64,000 nucleotides of DNA from Aradus depressus (Eukaryota > Arthropoda > Insecta > Hemiptera > Aradidae): contig OY759215.1 in NCBI GenBank assembly GCA_963662175.1, forward strand, positions 58,917,213 through 58,981,212, written 5' to 3'. The position numbers and the translations under genes are program-made. The notes under the pieces are model-generated. The model did no database searches. It had not been told where the DNA came from and saw only the letters and a program-made list of their open reading frames with translations. Within the stretch, counting starts at the first letter, position 1. Every line of letters begins with the position of its first letter. Of this stretch, positions 35,301 through 44,100 are shown one piece after another.

Positions 35301-36767
35301 TTATGTTGGTAGCAACAGGGTTCCAAAAAAATATGTGAGGCGACGCACTGTTTGTAGAACATCGAACAGTATGTGTCAAGGGTCGGCAACTCGTGGTCTG
35401 AAGGGGATAAAAAAAAAACTTGGAACTAACGCATCGTTTAATTTGAGGATATTTTCTTCTTTTTTTTTCTACTCAAGGCGTAAGGTTAAACAAATGTAGG
35501 AAAGTATAATGTATCTTTATAAGAAAGGCTCTTCACAAGTTGAAGGTTTTTCAAATTGTCTTCGCTATACAATACAGTGTATTATATTTTTAGATGTGTT
35601 AATATGTTTTTGACAACCTCAGCTTATCATGAAAATTAATACAGGAATTTTATTATTTTGATAATAAAACGTATAAAATACAGAATTTGATATTTAACGT
35701 ATTTTGTTTATAAATACACTAGCAGTAATACCCGGCGTTGCCCGAGGAACTTTGACTTTTCTCCCAATATCTCCTATAAGGCTATTCAGTTCCTCGACAG
35801 TACATTCATGATGTTATAATTTTCAATTATTCATGCGGAATAAGGCTTATAGTCCTTCAACTGTAGTAACGCTAGCTTTGGAGCTAAAACTAATTTATTC
35901 AAAAAGATTTCTCATTAATCGTTGCAATGGTTTTCGAGTTACAAAGATTGCGTAAGTGGATGCTGGGATGGACCAGGGGTTGATTAAAAAATAGACCTTA
36001 ACCTTCCGGTAGATAAAACTTATCTATTCAAAAAGATTCCTCATTAATCATTGCAGTGGTTTTTGAGTTACAAAGATTGCATAGGTGGATGCTGGGATGG
36101 ACCAGATATTGAGGTACTAATACGCCTATAACCTTCCACAGACGATGACGAACAAATTAAAAAAAAAATTAATCAAATCCATTAAGCCGTTCGTGAGTTA
36201 TAGCGGTACAACGCACAGACATTTTCAGCTTTATATATATGATATGCATTGTTTTAAATGTATTATACATATAAGCATTATAATATTTATTTTCTATATA
36301 AATATACATTGCTTAAAATGGGTAGGTAGTCCGTAGATTGTGTAGATTCCCCTGAGTGTTTCGCTGCCAGGAAAGTTCGAGAAACACTTGAGGGAGTTAA
36401 TTCGTTCGTAAAAGTTTCGTAAAGTTACACTGCATCTGCGGGAACCCGCCCAGGTGAGTAGTCCATATTGAACTGAGACCTGGTGACTGTTGGCAGGTCG
36501 AAGTGGTCCAACCCCCGGTTCTTCTCGGGGCTCTCTTCCCCGGACACCAACTCGGAGCTCCGAGCAGAGCTGGCTTGCCCCGTCCCCTACCCAGATCCTC
36601 TGCCACCGGTGCTGCTCTTCGGAGGGGAGGCATCCGCCCCCGAGCCCTCCGGCCTGAGGGGCGCCTCGCTTAGCGGCCTTCGGGAGGCTAATCGCCTTAT
36701 TGATATCTTCGCCCAACATCACCCTGACGAAATCCTTACCACATGTCCCATTGTTTGTCCCACATAA
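23333..36767 (+). CDS. Flavin-containing amine oxidase, spermine/polyamine oxidase family, divergent (9 exons, 558 aa)
   Basis: Joined exons: 23333-23388, 25086-25269, 26793-26959, 28611-28753, 29981-30213, 32373-32560, 33151-33395, 35034-35223, 36497-36767. All introns are GT-AG and the phases chain exactly (1677 bases, stop TAA). Landmarks: FAD-binding GAGIAG at residues 108-113, the ribose-binding Glu at 132 (VVILEADSR), GGRV at 138-141, a strand CIRWGTV, TCSLGSLK at about 339-346, PEPFWVW, GGEA at 511-514 and GASLSGLREANRLI near the C-terminus. Family members oxidise spermine or acetylated polyamines, releasing H2O2. Odd points: the usual WIHG after ELG is absent, the conserved Lys of the KIFLEF-type strand is Arg375, and the C-terminal His-Gly-Ala is Arg-Gly-Ala. 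Activity is therefore uncertain. Confidence 0.85.
23700..24640 (-). mobile_element. Non-LTR retrotransposon (LINE) reverse transcriptase fragment
   Basis: Minus-strand translation gives PAPWKEAFVLPLNKIFNP, KDFRPSSLL, then (after breaks) LFDFHKAFDTVDHSFLL and SLACRWQSLKFLNSPP-like sequence ending in a PQGS-like stretch. These are the finger and palm motifs of LINE reverse transcriptase, including the first catalytic Asp. Several stops and frameshifts show it is dead. It lies in intron 1 of the amine oxidase gene. Confidence 0.8.
24700..24835 (-). mobile_element. hAT-like terminal sequence fragment
   Basis: On the minus strand it reads caggggcgtagccaggattc followed by a G-rich stretch, the usual terminal sequence of some hAT elements. 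A related end occurs at about 40340-40380. The partner end was not found. Confidence 0.4.
25086..25269 (+). CDS. Amine oxidase exon 2, Cys/Lys-rich
   Basis: The acceptor is a T run followed by gtctgatattag. It completes Gly19, then RRFAKDEKKDGGQ and a Cys-rich stretch (ECKASLGPC, QKC, ICIYKPC). Donor gtaacc in phase 0. Five Cys in about 40 residues ahead of the flavin domain is unusual for the family. Confidence 0.75.
25270..26792. other. Intron 2 of the amine oxidase gene, with unassigned open frames
   Basis: It contains a plus-strand open frame (25486-26124, 212 codons) and a minus-strand frame (26019-26336) continuing in another frame to about 25927 (LLAKKAKLCYNLLP, PTPRPSKNVAVPQTSEEV). 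The minus strand looks more protein-like and may be a retroelement relic. I could not assign either one. Confidence 0.4.
26793..26959 (+). CDS. Amine oxidase exon 3: FAD-binding fold
   Basis: Acceptor gggttgcag, donor gtacta. It encodes a Pro-rich lead, then RVLILGAGIAGLTAANQL and VVILEADS, the dinucleotide-binding strand-helix-strand with its GxGxxG and terminal Glu. It is split in the Arg codon before AGGRV. Confidence 0.92.
27000..27160. repeat. Dispersed repeat fragment with 'ggcgttgcc' head
   Basis: cagctatagtgtctggcgttgcctgggg resembles the start of the element at 35715 (agtaatacccggcgttgcccgagg). It is followed by similar 'ataaagcgtataaaa' sequence. It lies at the start of amine oxidase intron 3. 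Confidence 0.4.
27200..28195 (+). mobile_element. Jockey-like LINE, internally deleted
   Basis: Across shifting frames the plus strand gives SLIQGSTDWLLFRTTLENF, ITFIQESVWKVS, SKRPARATWQRTHYTSDRS, then EKCVHINFTLRRQSCPSV, LGFYLDSRPTWNPHTRLKRQ and KLSTENKLTIYKTIIRTKW. This is the pattern of jockey-clade pol around and after the reverse transcriptase, with the catalytic core missing. It lies in intron 3 of the amine oxidase gene. Confidence 0.85.
28611..28753 (+). CDS. Amine oxidase exon 4: GGRV motif
   Basis: It completes Arg136 and continues AGGRVRSSWAEDSVVELG, the second flavin-contact motif of the family. Instead of the usual A-x-WIHG, the next residues are LGGEGKQPLSWDHP. Acceptor ggttttag, donor gttagt. 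Confidence 0.85.
29190..29530 (+). repeat. Unclassified dispersed repeat, copy 1
   Basis: It shares aaatttcatacgtaaattcaaaatccc, ttcagcgaaatcagccgaa and a 'cacctattgattttc' end with 38880-39460 and 49320-49640. It lies in intron 4 of the amine oxidase gene. Confidence 0.6.
29981..30213 (+). CDS. Amine oxidase exon 5: helical middle region
   Basis: Acceptor ttttttaatag, strong donor gtaaga. It encodes SDPTSGLLDSSIPLPVLFRT and a charged helical part (KHLGQEKEEARI), then RIMAAISALISSKLK. This is the variable substrate-domain region of amine oxidases, and individual motifs are not recognisable. Confidence 0.8.
30505..30735. repeat. C-rich minisatellite, four imperfect copies
   Basis: Four units of agcatctccccctccacact, then actgac repeats, then aaccaactccacct, of roughly 50-65 bp with variable actgac number. 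It lies in intron 5 of the amine oxidase gene. The rest of that intron (to 31640) is AT-rich with no gene seen. Confidence 0.8.
31640..31850 (-). repeat. tRNA-derived SINE, family 1, copy b
   Basis: Minus-strand copy with a diverged head (ggttcgaatccgatcg) and the body strings ggtcccgagcctg and aagacccct, related to 60229-60563. It lies in amine oxidase intron 5. Confidence 0.65.
32373..32560 (+). CDS. Amine oxidase exon 6
   Basis: It encodes FGAYAMGPGDAKVPLGEGST, then LIDALGPDRILYQKEAVCI and RWGTV. This corresponds to the segment GG-x-VPLG...L...V-x-x-I-x-W of polyamine oxidases. Acceptor ggttcag, donor gtaatg. Confidence 0.88.
33151..33395 (+). CDS. Amine oxidase exon 7
   Basis: It completes Arg324, then CRDGTEYPGEYLLITCSLG and SLKKS, the family's flavin-domain strand. 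PPLPRDKVQAIEQL follows. At the position of the conserved Lys (x-KIFLEF-x-x-PFW) it reads NRAYLTYPEPFW, with Arg375. Acceptor tgttcaag, donor gtacgt. Confidence 0.9.
34006..34215 (+). repeat. tRNA-derived SINE, family 1, copy c
   Basis: The plus-strand head is gggcgccggtagcccagagg (A-box region), then a degenerate B box (gattcgaaactagg), then gaggcccttaggttttttac and gatgggacgttaagcaatgc. It lies in amine oxidase intron 7. Confidence 0.8.
34383..34602. repeat. 47 bp minisatellite, about 4.7 copies
   Basis: Units start at 34383, 34430, 34477, 34524 and 34571 (gggtggacgacggtgagctg...). It lies in intron 7 of the amine oxidase gene. Open frames across it on both strands are products of the repeat. 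Confidence 0.92.
35034..35223 (+). CDS. Amine oxidase exon 8
   Basis: Acceptor gattgcag, donor gtatct. It encodes GWSKGVKEIKQVAG, then LEAIVSGPEAVVMERTPS (matching the GWI-x-G-x-EA-x-x-ME region) and KLPPPQRIIR, the PKPxxILR-like turn before the C-terminal segment. Confidence 0.85.
35700..36250 (+). mobile_element. Truncated RTE/SINE-like repeat with tandem segment
   Basis: Starts cactagcagtaatacccggcgttgcccgagg and ends cagctttatatatatgata, a head and tail seen in short non-LTR repeats of arthropods. A segment with ttattcaaaaagatt...gatgctgggatggaccag occurs twice (from about 35885 and 36006). Class is inferred from the ends only. It lies in amine oxidase intron 8. Confidence 0.45.
36497..36767 (+). 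CDS. Amine oxidase terminal exon 9
   Basis: It starts RSKWSNPRFFSGLSS, where active relatives have W-x-x-NP-x-x-x-G-x-YS. It continues VLLFGGEASAP and RGASLSGLREANRLIDIF and ends at TAA. The C-terminal flavin-binding GEA is kept, while the family His in THGA is replaced by Arg. The last residues do not form a peroxisomal SKL-type signal. Confidence 0.88.
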
Positions 36768-38850
36768 ACTAAGTTACTAGTCATTTTCCACTTCAATGTA
36801 AATTAAAATATAATTATTATCACATCAGTTAGTTGCTAGTAGTTTCTCTTATTATTGTACATTATTTATTTTTATATTTTTCGTTTTCTTATTTATTAAT
36901 TTTTTGTGTCCGTAGTCTCCAACAAGAATATTTATGTCACTCGGTTGTATGTTCGTCCTTCTTTTGCCTATCACTGCCCTGTTTCTAAGGAACCACAGCT
37001 TTATCTATCGATTTTAAACTTCGCATTTGTTTATACATGTGTGTCTTCGGCCCACACACAGTCTCCTTGTAATTGTTGTTAACAAACATTTATTTGACGT
37101 GGGAGGCGGGTATAAATGTTAGGGAGGGGGAAGAGTTGTCGACACGCTTTACATCGGTATTATAAATCGTTGAAAATATTCAGTGAGTACATTTTAAATA
37201 CATATAATTATATATATATAATTTTAAAATATTTTTGAAATAAAAAATGGCGTACCACCCTCTATTCAGCAGCTTTTTTAGCTAAAAATTTACAATTTCT
37301 TCAGTTTATGCATTTTATGGGAATTGTCAAGGAAATCTATTGCGATCGACATTCGTCAATCCTTTATTGAGTGAACAATTAAAAACCAATTTGATGGCAC
37401 GCTAAATTTACCAAATAGCTCATCTGTAGTTGACAAGAAGTTTGTCAAATAGTTATTTAATGATTCTATAATGGTTACTTAAAAGTTTTACTATCCAACA
37501 TACTTTTCACTAATTTTTTTGCGACATTTCATATCGTTTATGCTACGATTTTTTTAGTTTTCAGATTGAACCATTGTTCAGAGGTTATTATGCTTTGGTG
37601 AGATGAGGTGCGGCACTTGCTGGGGTGCGCGCCATTGCCTATAATCAGCTCAAAAGTCTTAGCTGACCGTAACGAAACCGTCGGAATATAACATCAGCCA
37701 TAGGAGCCTCTGCACTCCATACTTGACCGGTTGTTTTCATTGTGTAATATATAATTTGATATATACGTCTAAAAATTAAAGAGTAAAGTTTAGTGAATTT
37801 ATAAAGTAATAGTGATCAAAGTAAGTAGTATATTATTGGAGATGGAACTGTCTATTGATTGGCTATGTGCAGCCACGCCCCTTGGCCACTCCTCCTTTCC
37901 TATTTTGGGTACAATCATGTATTTCTTCTAAACAAACCCTAAACCCTGTTGTGGGGGGCAACATTTGTTGTGGTGGGAAGTTAATTTTATTTTGGTCGCG
38001 CCATCTTAAAAAATAACCCCATTTAAAATATCACGTATCACATGTGTTTTATTTTTGAATCTCCTTCTGTATTTATTTTTACATTCCCATAGGGAAAACA
38101 TTTGAAGTTGCGTTTTGCTTTTTTAAGAAAAGTTTTAGGGATTATTCGATGTTATCATTCCAATCAAATCGAATAGAAAATGTACTTATGTATGTACGTG
38201 CGTAGTTTTGCGTGTTTGTCCGTTGTTTCTACTTCTTACCTTCCATGACAATGGTCCTATTTGGACCAAATACTGTACTTTGGTGTGTAGGTATCCCTTT
38301 TTGGCTAGCTATTTCTGAGCAATACAATTTCCAATTTTGAAGTTTAGGGAGGAAACTGCATGTTGCAACAATTATTGATATACATAAGTATGTGCTAGAC
38401 AACTGCCGCTAATATAATATATTATATATTATGCTAGGCATAAATCAAGCGAAGGTTTGAACAAATGTAGATATTTTCGGATTTTTCAATCCACGTCGCA
38501 ATGATTGTGACTGTTCGTTATCAATATAAACAGGAGCTACAATCCCTATTTCCCAGTCTTTTATTTTGAATTTCCTGATTTTCATACTTTTCTATCCTGA
38601 AAGTTCTCTGCAGCTGCTTGCCCAGTTTCAGCTAGTCTGGAAGTGGCTGGAATTGTTTTGGTTAGTAACTTTAAGTTGGATGATGCTAGAAATAAGCTGC
38701 TGGCGGTAGAAGTGTTGTGGTTCAATGGAGAGCTGATGTGGGCCTACCTCGGTACAGATTGAATATGAAGGAAGGACGAGGTTCCTTAGACAGTTAAACA
38801 TTGCTACACTCCTTCATCCAAATTTCACTTCCAATATAAATAGTAAAATA
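36768..38850. other. Intergenic region after the amine oxidase gene
   Basis: AT-rich, with a candidate AATAAA at 37239-37244. The short stretch 37841-37905 can be read MELSIDWLCAA but has no proven splice link to the MyoD-like gene. No supported gene. Confidence 0.45.
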
Positions 38851-38879
38851 GGGTTTTACATCTCCAGCTATATGAAATA

Positions 38880-39460
38880 TAGAGCAGGTTATCTATTCGG
38901 TCAGAAATTCGAAGTTGAGTTTTCACCAAAATTGCATGTTTTCGAAACCCTGATTCCAAAAATGAAAGAAAAAAAAATCTGTCTATCGTTGTTCTCTGCG
39001 AACACGATAACTCTCGATATAATGAATATATCGACATTTTCAGCCAAATCGGCCAAGTGGAAAGGGAAGCTTATTACAAAAACTCTAATAACCGCCCTTG
39101 TAATGAATGTAACTCTACAAAATTTCATATGTAAATTCAAAAACCCATAAGGACGACAGTTAATTATTTTCAGCGGAATCGGTCGAAGGGAAAGAGAGGA
39201 TCAGAGAGGGAGGGGTTCGGTCTTAGTTTTAAAAAGGCCCTTCGAAATACACAATGCTTATAGCCTAAACCTAAAGCAATGACATTCAACGTTTTGAATG
39301 TATTTCGGTCTTAATAAGTAAAAACTAAAACCAGAAAATTCCAGCGCGAATTGATAGGCTCGTTTTCCCCCCTCTCTCTAAGATCAATCGACAGAATTTG
39401 CTGAAAATCAATTGGTGTCTTACTAAGGCCCTTCCTAATGAGAGCCCACTCAATAAATAT
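38880..39460 (+). repeat. Unclassified dispersed repeat, copy 2
   Basis: Shares aaaactctaataaccgccc, tgtaatgaatgta, tacaaggacgaca-like and ttttcagcggaatcggtcga strings with 49320-49640 and 29190-29530. A related, shorter piece lies at about 39680-39970. No coding capacity recognised. Confidence 0.6.
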
Positions 39461-39504
39461 TTTTTTTGGCCTTATGTACGATGCATATTAGCCATGTCAT
39501 TGTG

Positions 39505-39650
39505 TAATTTACTAGTTATTTACGACATCCATGGCCCCGGGAGGGAGTTCTATCTATGAAATAAAACTCACTCCCGGGCGGGCTTCGAACCCGCAAACCA
39601 TGGTGGGAACATGCGACCAAAGCCCTACGCTCTAGCCCGCATGGCCTATA
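39505..39650 (-). repeat. tRNA-derived SINE, family 2, copy b
   Basis: Minus-strand copy of the element at 61131-61341: ggccatgcgggctagagcgt, B box ggttcgaagcccg, then gagttttatttcatagatag and ccatggatgtcg. It lies upstream of the MyoD-like gene. Confidence 0.8.
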
Positions 39651-40259
39651 CTCAATGTATATGTGTGAATGTTTCGTGTCCATTAGGGTGGGTTATTAGG
39701 GTTTTGGAGTTGATCTTTTTCCCTTCAGCCGATTTAGCTGAAAAGCAATAGGTATCGTCTTTACAGCAATCAGATCAACATATAAAATTTCTTGTCGAAA
39801 AAATCATCTATCGGCAGTTGTTTTTAAAGACACATACGCACACACACTCTCATGAACAGTCGTGACATTCTTATTTTATTTAGGACGGAAAACATGAAAT
39901 TCCGCTGAAAACTCAACAACGAATTTCTAGCCGATTACGTAACTTATACTTTGTATATCTGGGGAAGTATAACTGTAGGTGTTACTAGTTGAACTTGAAT
40001 TGAATGCTGCTGGAATGCACCAAATATTAGTTAACTTAAAAATTAATTATAAAAATATTTTTTTAATAACAGTGAGGCTATTGCATCGGTATGCAGATTT
40101 GGCTGTAAAATATAACCAAATCAAAAGGATGGCCTATATTTAAAATGGTTTGACTTGTCTGAAAACCTAGATATGTGGCCCTTATGTGCTTCTGGATTCA
40201 CCTTCCATATTTCATGGCTATATTCTCACTCAGTCTATTGGGAGTTACAGTGTCCACAG

Positions 40260-40385
40260 GCGTACTTACTACATACAGCTTGGCAAGTAAAACCAATGAT
40301 AATAAAATTAATTGCAAATTTCAATTGAAATTTATGGTCCCCCCACTTTACTGAGATCCTGGCTACGCCCATGAAAACATGTAAG
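40260..40385 (-). mobile_element. hAT-like terminal sequence fragment
   Basis: On the minus strand it begins catgggcgtagccaggatct, then a G-rich stretch, like 24700-24835. Only one end is visible. Confidence 0.35.
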
Positions 40386-40985
40386 TATATATTATATAAA
40401 ACAATATATTAATATTTAAAATCATAACTATTTCATACTTTTTTTAATTAATTATAACTTTATTTTACTGTTAAAAAGGTGTTTTAAACGCCATCTTCAG
40501 AAATTAAAGTAAAAGAGATGGATCATTATATTCCTGAAATTGAACTTTTGTGATACCCATCTCACATTCACATCTTGCGCAGCGACTATGCTTCTGTTTA
40601 CAGCTCCTTTAATAACGGCATCTTCTGCAAGTCGGTCCGAATTCTCCTTATAAGTGTCTGTTATCATGTCGTTTAATCTAAATTAAAACGAGGACCTTGT
40701 TCGTTTGACGTTGGTTGTAGACTTTCTTCTAGATTTGGAATACAGTTCAGTGCTATCGTCAACATTCTCCAAGGTACTCAGAACACTTTAGCTAATACAC
40801 ATACTTTACTATTCTAGAATGGCCAGAGTAGACGGCATACACTGGGGCAAAATGAACTAATTCGGCAGCAGTGGGAGGTATCTCCATGGAATTCCTAGTA
40901 TTTTGGGGTCCAGAAACATTACTCTCTCCATTATCAGTTTCCTTTGGTTATTAACAAATATTATATTATTTAATATTTTCTTTAG

Positions 40986-41181
40986 TCAAAGACACAAAAG
41001 AGATCGTCCATTACAGAAGAAGGAGGCGTGGCAGTGGGAGGGGCAATGTGAGATGGAGGTGGGAGGGTGCCTGCTTTGTCCGCCCACCAGTCAGTTCGGT
41101 CCGCTCTTGAGGATGCCAGATTTCGATTCGGATCTAGCCTACTATAGATATCCCCCGGACAAACACCAAAGATACTCAAAG
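40986..41181 (+). CDS. MyoD-like upstream exon A
   Basis: The only open phase from acceptor ttctttag to donor gtaggc. It encodes [20 protein letters not shown], a Cys-containing stretch and [20 protein letters not shown]. It starts one base inside a codon, so a 5' exon exists upstream. GC-rich against its surroundings, and in phase with exon B. N-terminal parts of MyoD proteins are poorly conserved, so support is structural. Confidence 0.6.
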
Positions 41182-44100
41182 GTAGGCATATTTTGTCGAA
41201 TATTAATGTTTGTGCATGAGTCCCAGGGAGGGACAACCTGGAAGTGAATACAAACTATAGGTTGGAAATTTAGTGTTAATTAGTTAGTCATTGTGCCTCA
41301 TGCCCGGGCTTTAACTACGAGATCATATCATCTGCGACAAAAGAGCGCTCTGATGGACATGACCTCGACTCTACTGTCGAAGTCCTAAATCTTACCTATC
41401 CAGGTTTATTCATCTGGGGTAGGGGTCTTCGTACAGGCGCGGGACCATCGCTTAACGTCCTATCCGAAGCAAGGCGTTCTCGAGGTTTTTTCAACAGATA
41501 AAACCCTAGAAGCGCTCTAAGAACTCGAAAAAAACTTTATTACAAATTTTACAATCTTAAAATTAAAAAAAAAAAAGTAAGTTGATCTTGGTGGAAAATT
41601 AATAAAAACAAGGGAAATAACGTCTTCAGGGACAAAAATTATGAAATAATTGTCCCCAGGTTCTGGAAATGTGAGAGTTGCTTTTAATATAATTCTCATT
41701 TCAAACAGTTTGTCGGATAGTTTATTTAATTTGGGTAAATCGGTCATCGTTGCATATGAAGAAAGTCTTTCAACCGGAATTGAAGACAGTAAAAGTGTAC
41801 TGTTTGTTATAAAAACTTTTTTTATACCTGGATACCTATTTAATACGCCTTTATAGTTTCTGAGATAAACGGCAGTGATAGACCGACAAATGGTCAAAAA
41901 CAGAGCGATTGTATAAGGGTTCCTTTACACTTTAGTGTACGGAACCCTGAAAAGAAGAAAACAAATATTTATTCACATTTTCCCAATTATTATGAATCAT
42001 ATCACTGTCCTACCATCGCAATTGCCGTTAGAGTTCCCCCATGAATAAAATGTATAATGAAAAAACAATTATGTTAATTTTGGCGTAGCCAGAATTTGTT
42101 GGGGGAATTGCAGGTTGGTTCCTTGCCTATTTATTAAGGATTGAAGGGGCAATTTACCACTTATCCCGCACTTAATAAGGACTTAACTAACTTAATAAAG
42201 AGGGGATAAGTGATAATTTGCCCCTTCAATCCTTAGTAAATAAGACAGTGAACCAACCATTAATTCCCCCAAAAAGTTCTGGCTACGCCGAAAATAATAA
42301 CATAATTGTTTTTTTATTACACATTTTATCCATAAAAAAAGAGCAGAAAAAGAGTAGTTATTTTTGTCGAAAATTGTTCTGTAAAAAAAAAAGTGCTTAT
42401 TTATTAATTTCAATGCCTTTCAGTTCGAAAAATGTTCACCAAAATGTTGTTTATTCATGAGGAATGTCTCCATCGTTGAACAGACAGTCGAATGCTGCTT
42501 CTTTATGTAGATCCGATCCTGATATCTACCTCCTGAATATCAATAATTATACGTTATATCTTGGTGTTTCATCTGAAAATATTTTGAACTTGTCTTTAAT
42601 TGAAAATGAAGTTATAGGGAAGTAGAGAGTGTCTGACTTATTTTACTTTGTTTCAGGAAGATGGCTCACCCATCGGTGCAACTGACCTCGGCCAGACTTC
42701 CCTCAGGTGAATTTATTAAATATTTATATTTATTCCATGCGGCGTGGAACTATAATATTGACCTTGAAAGTTCTGTTATATTTTGCCGTATGAGGTAAAA
42801 CTGAACACTAAACACTATTTAGGTACATTTCCTATAACTTCACATTTATTTTTAAATTAATTTTTTGAAACTATTTAATAAACTATTTGTTACCACCCGG
42901 TTACGGCGAAGCCGGAAGGAAGGATTAATGGTGTTTCTCCCGAAGTGGCTTTCTATGTTCTCCGATATACTTATTGTAAACCACTTCGCCGTTTGGCATA
43001 ATATTGATATCAAAATGATTGTATTGATGTTAGGAGTAACACATAGCCTATGGTTAGCCAGTGGTAACTCGAAATTATGAACGGGAAGACGGTCTGTGGG
43101 GAGGCCCAAAACATAAAATGAGTGCTAGGCTCTTTAACTGTTCATCGGACTTTCATGAAATTCCCCAGTAGCATTCTTATAAGCCCAGCTCAGAAATTGG
43201 CTTTGTGGTTTCTCCAGCTCTCTCACCTTGTCGTCGAGGCTGATATATATGATCCCAGATATACAAAGTCTGGAAGGAGAATGTCCCGATCTTCATGGTG
43301 GGTAGGCTCTGCCTTACACCTCTACCTGCTACCGTCTTGCCCTCCCTTCTTGCCCTCGTCCCCCCGCAGACCAATTTCCTTGGCTGCCGTTTCGAAGGCA
43401 GGGAAGACAGTTTTCAAGTTCCGCTTGTTTCTCGCGATATAGTCGATATCGTCCGCATAGTCCAGGACTTGCACTGGCTTGTGGAATAAGTCCCAATAAT
43501 AATAAATATTATGTCACCAGGGTAAGTAGTTCACGATACCGCCCACCTTTCGGTTTAAAAAAGTTATAATCTAGTTAAATGGGACTTTATACAATCATTT
43601 TTCCAAGCTTTTTCTGGTTGAATTTTTTTAAAATGGATTCGATAGAATTTTAAAATTACTTATGGAAAGTGGATAAAAAATCACAAATCATCAAAATAAC
43701 ATGTTACAACATGCCCCGAGATTTTCTTACAACTTGACCCATTGCATGGTTTTGGATATTTTAGTTTATTTACAAAAAACTATAGTGATTGAAAAAAAAA
43801 ATAAAAATAAGCGTAGCATTTTATAGCTTAATACATAGACAAAATAAATGGTTCAACACATTTTTTTAAATGATCAATTAATAACCTAAAATCAAAGTTC
43901 ACAAAACAAACTTTTTTACGTTACCTGGCTAAGATGCCGTCCCGCGGGATACTGAATATGCTTACACAATAGGGTCCTTTATAAGTATCAGGTTAAGTGC
44001 AAGAATCTATAAAAATATTTGAAATCAACCGAGTAATCTGGTTGGTTTCCTACTTACTCCTGTTACAACTAGCCCCTAGCTCCCCTACTCATTTCTCTGT

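Noticed and set aside
37841..37905. First exon of the MyoD-like gene starting MELSIDWL
   Set aside because: No donor gives the two-base phase needed for exon A with confidence, and the peptide is not diagnostic.
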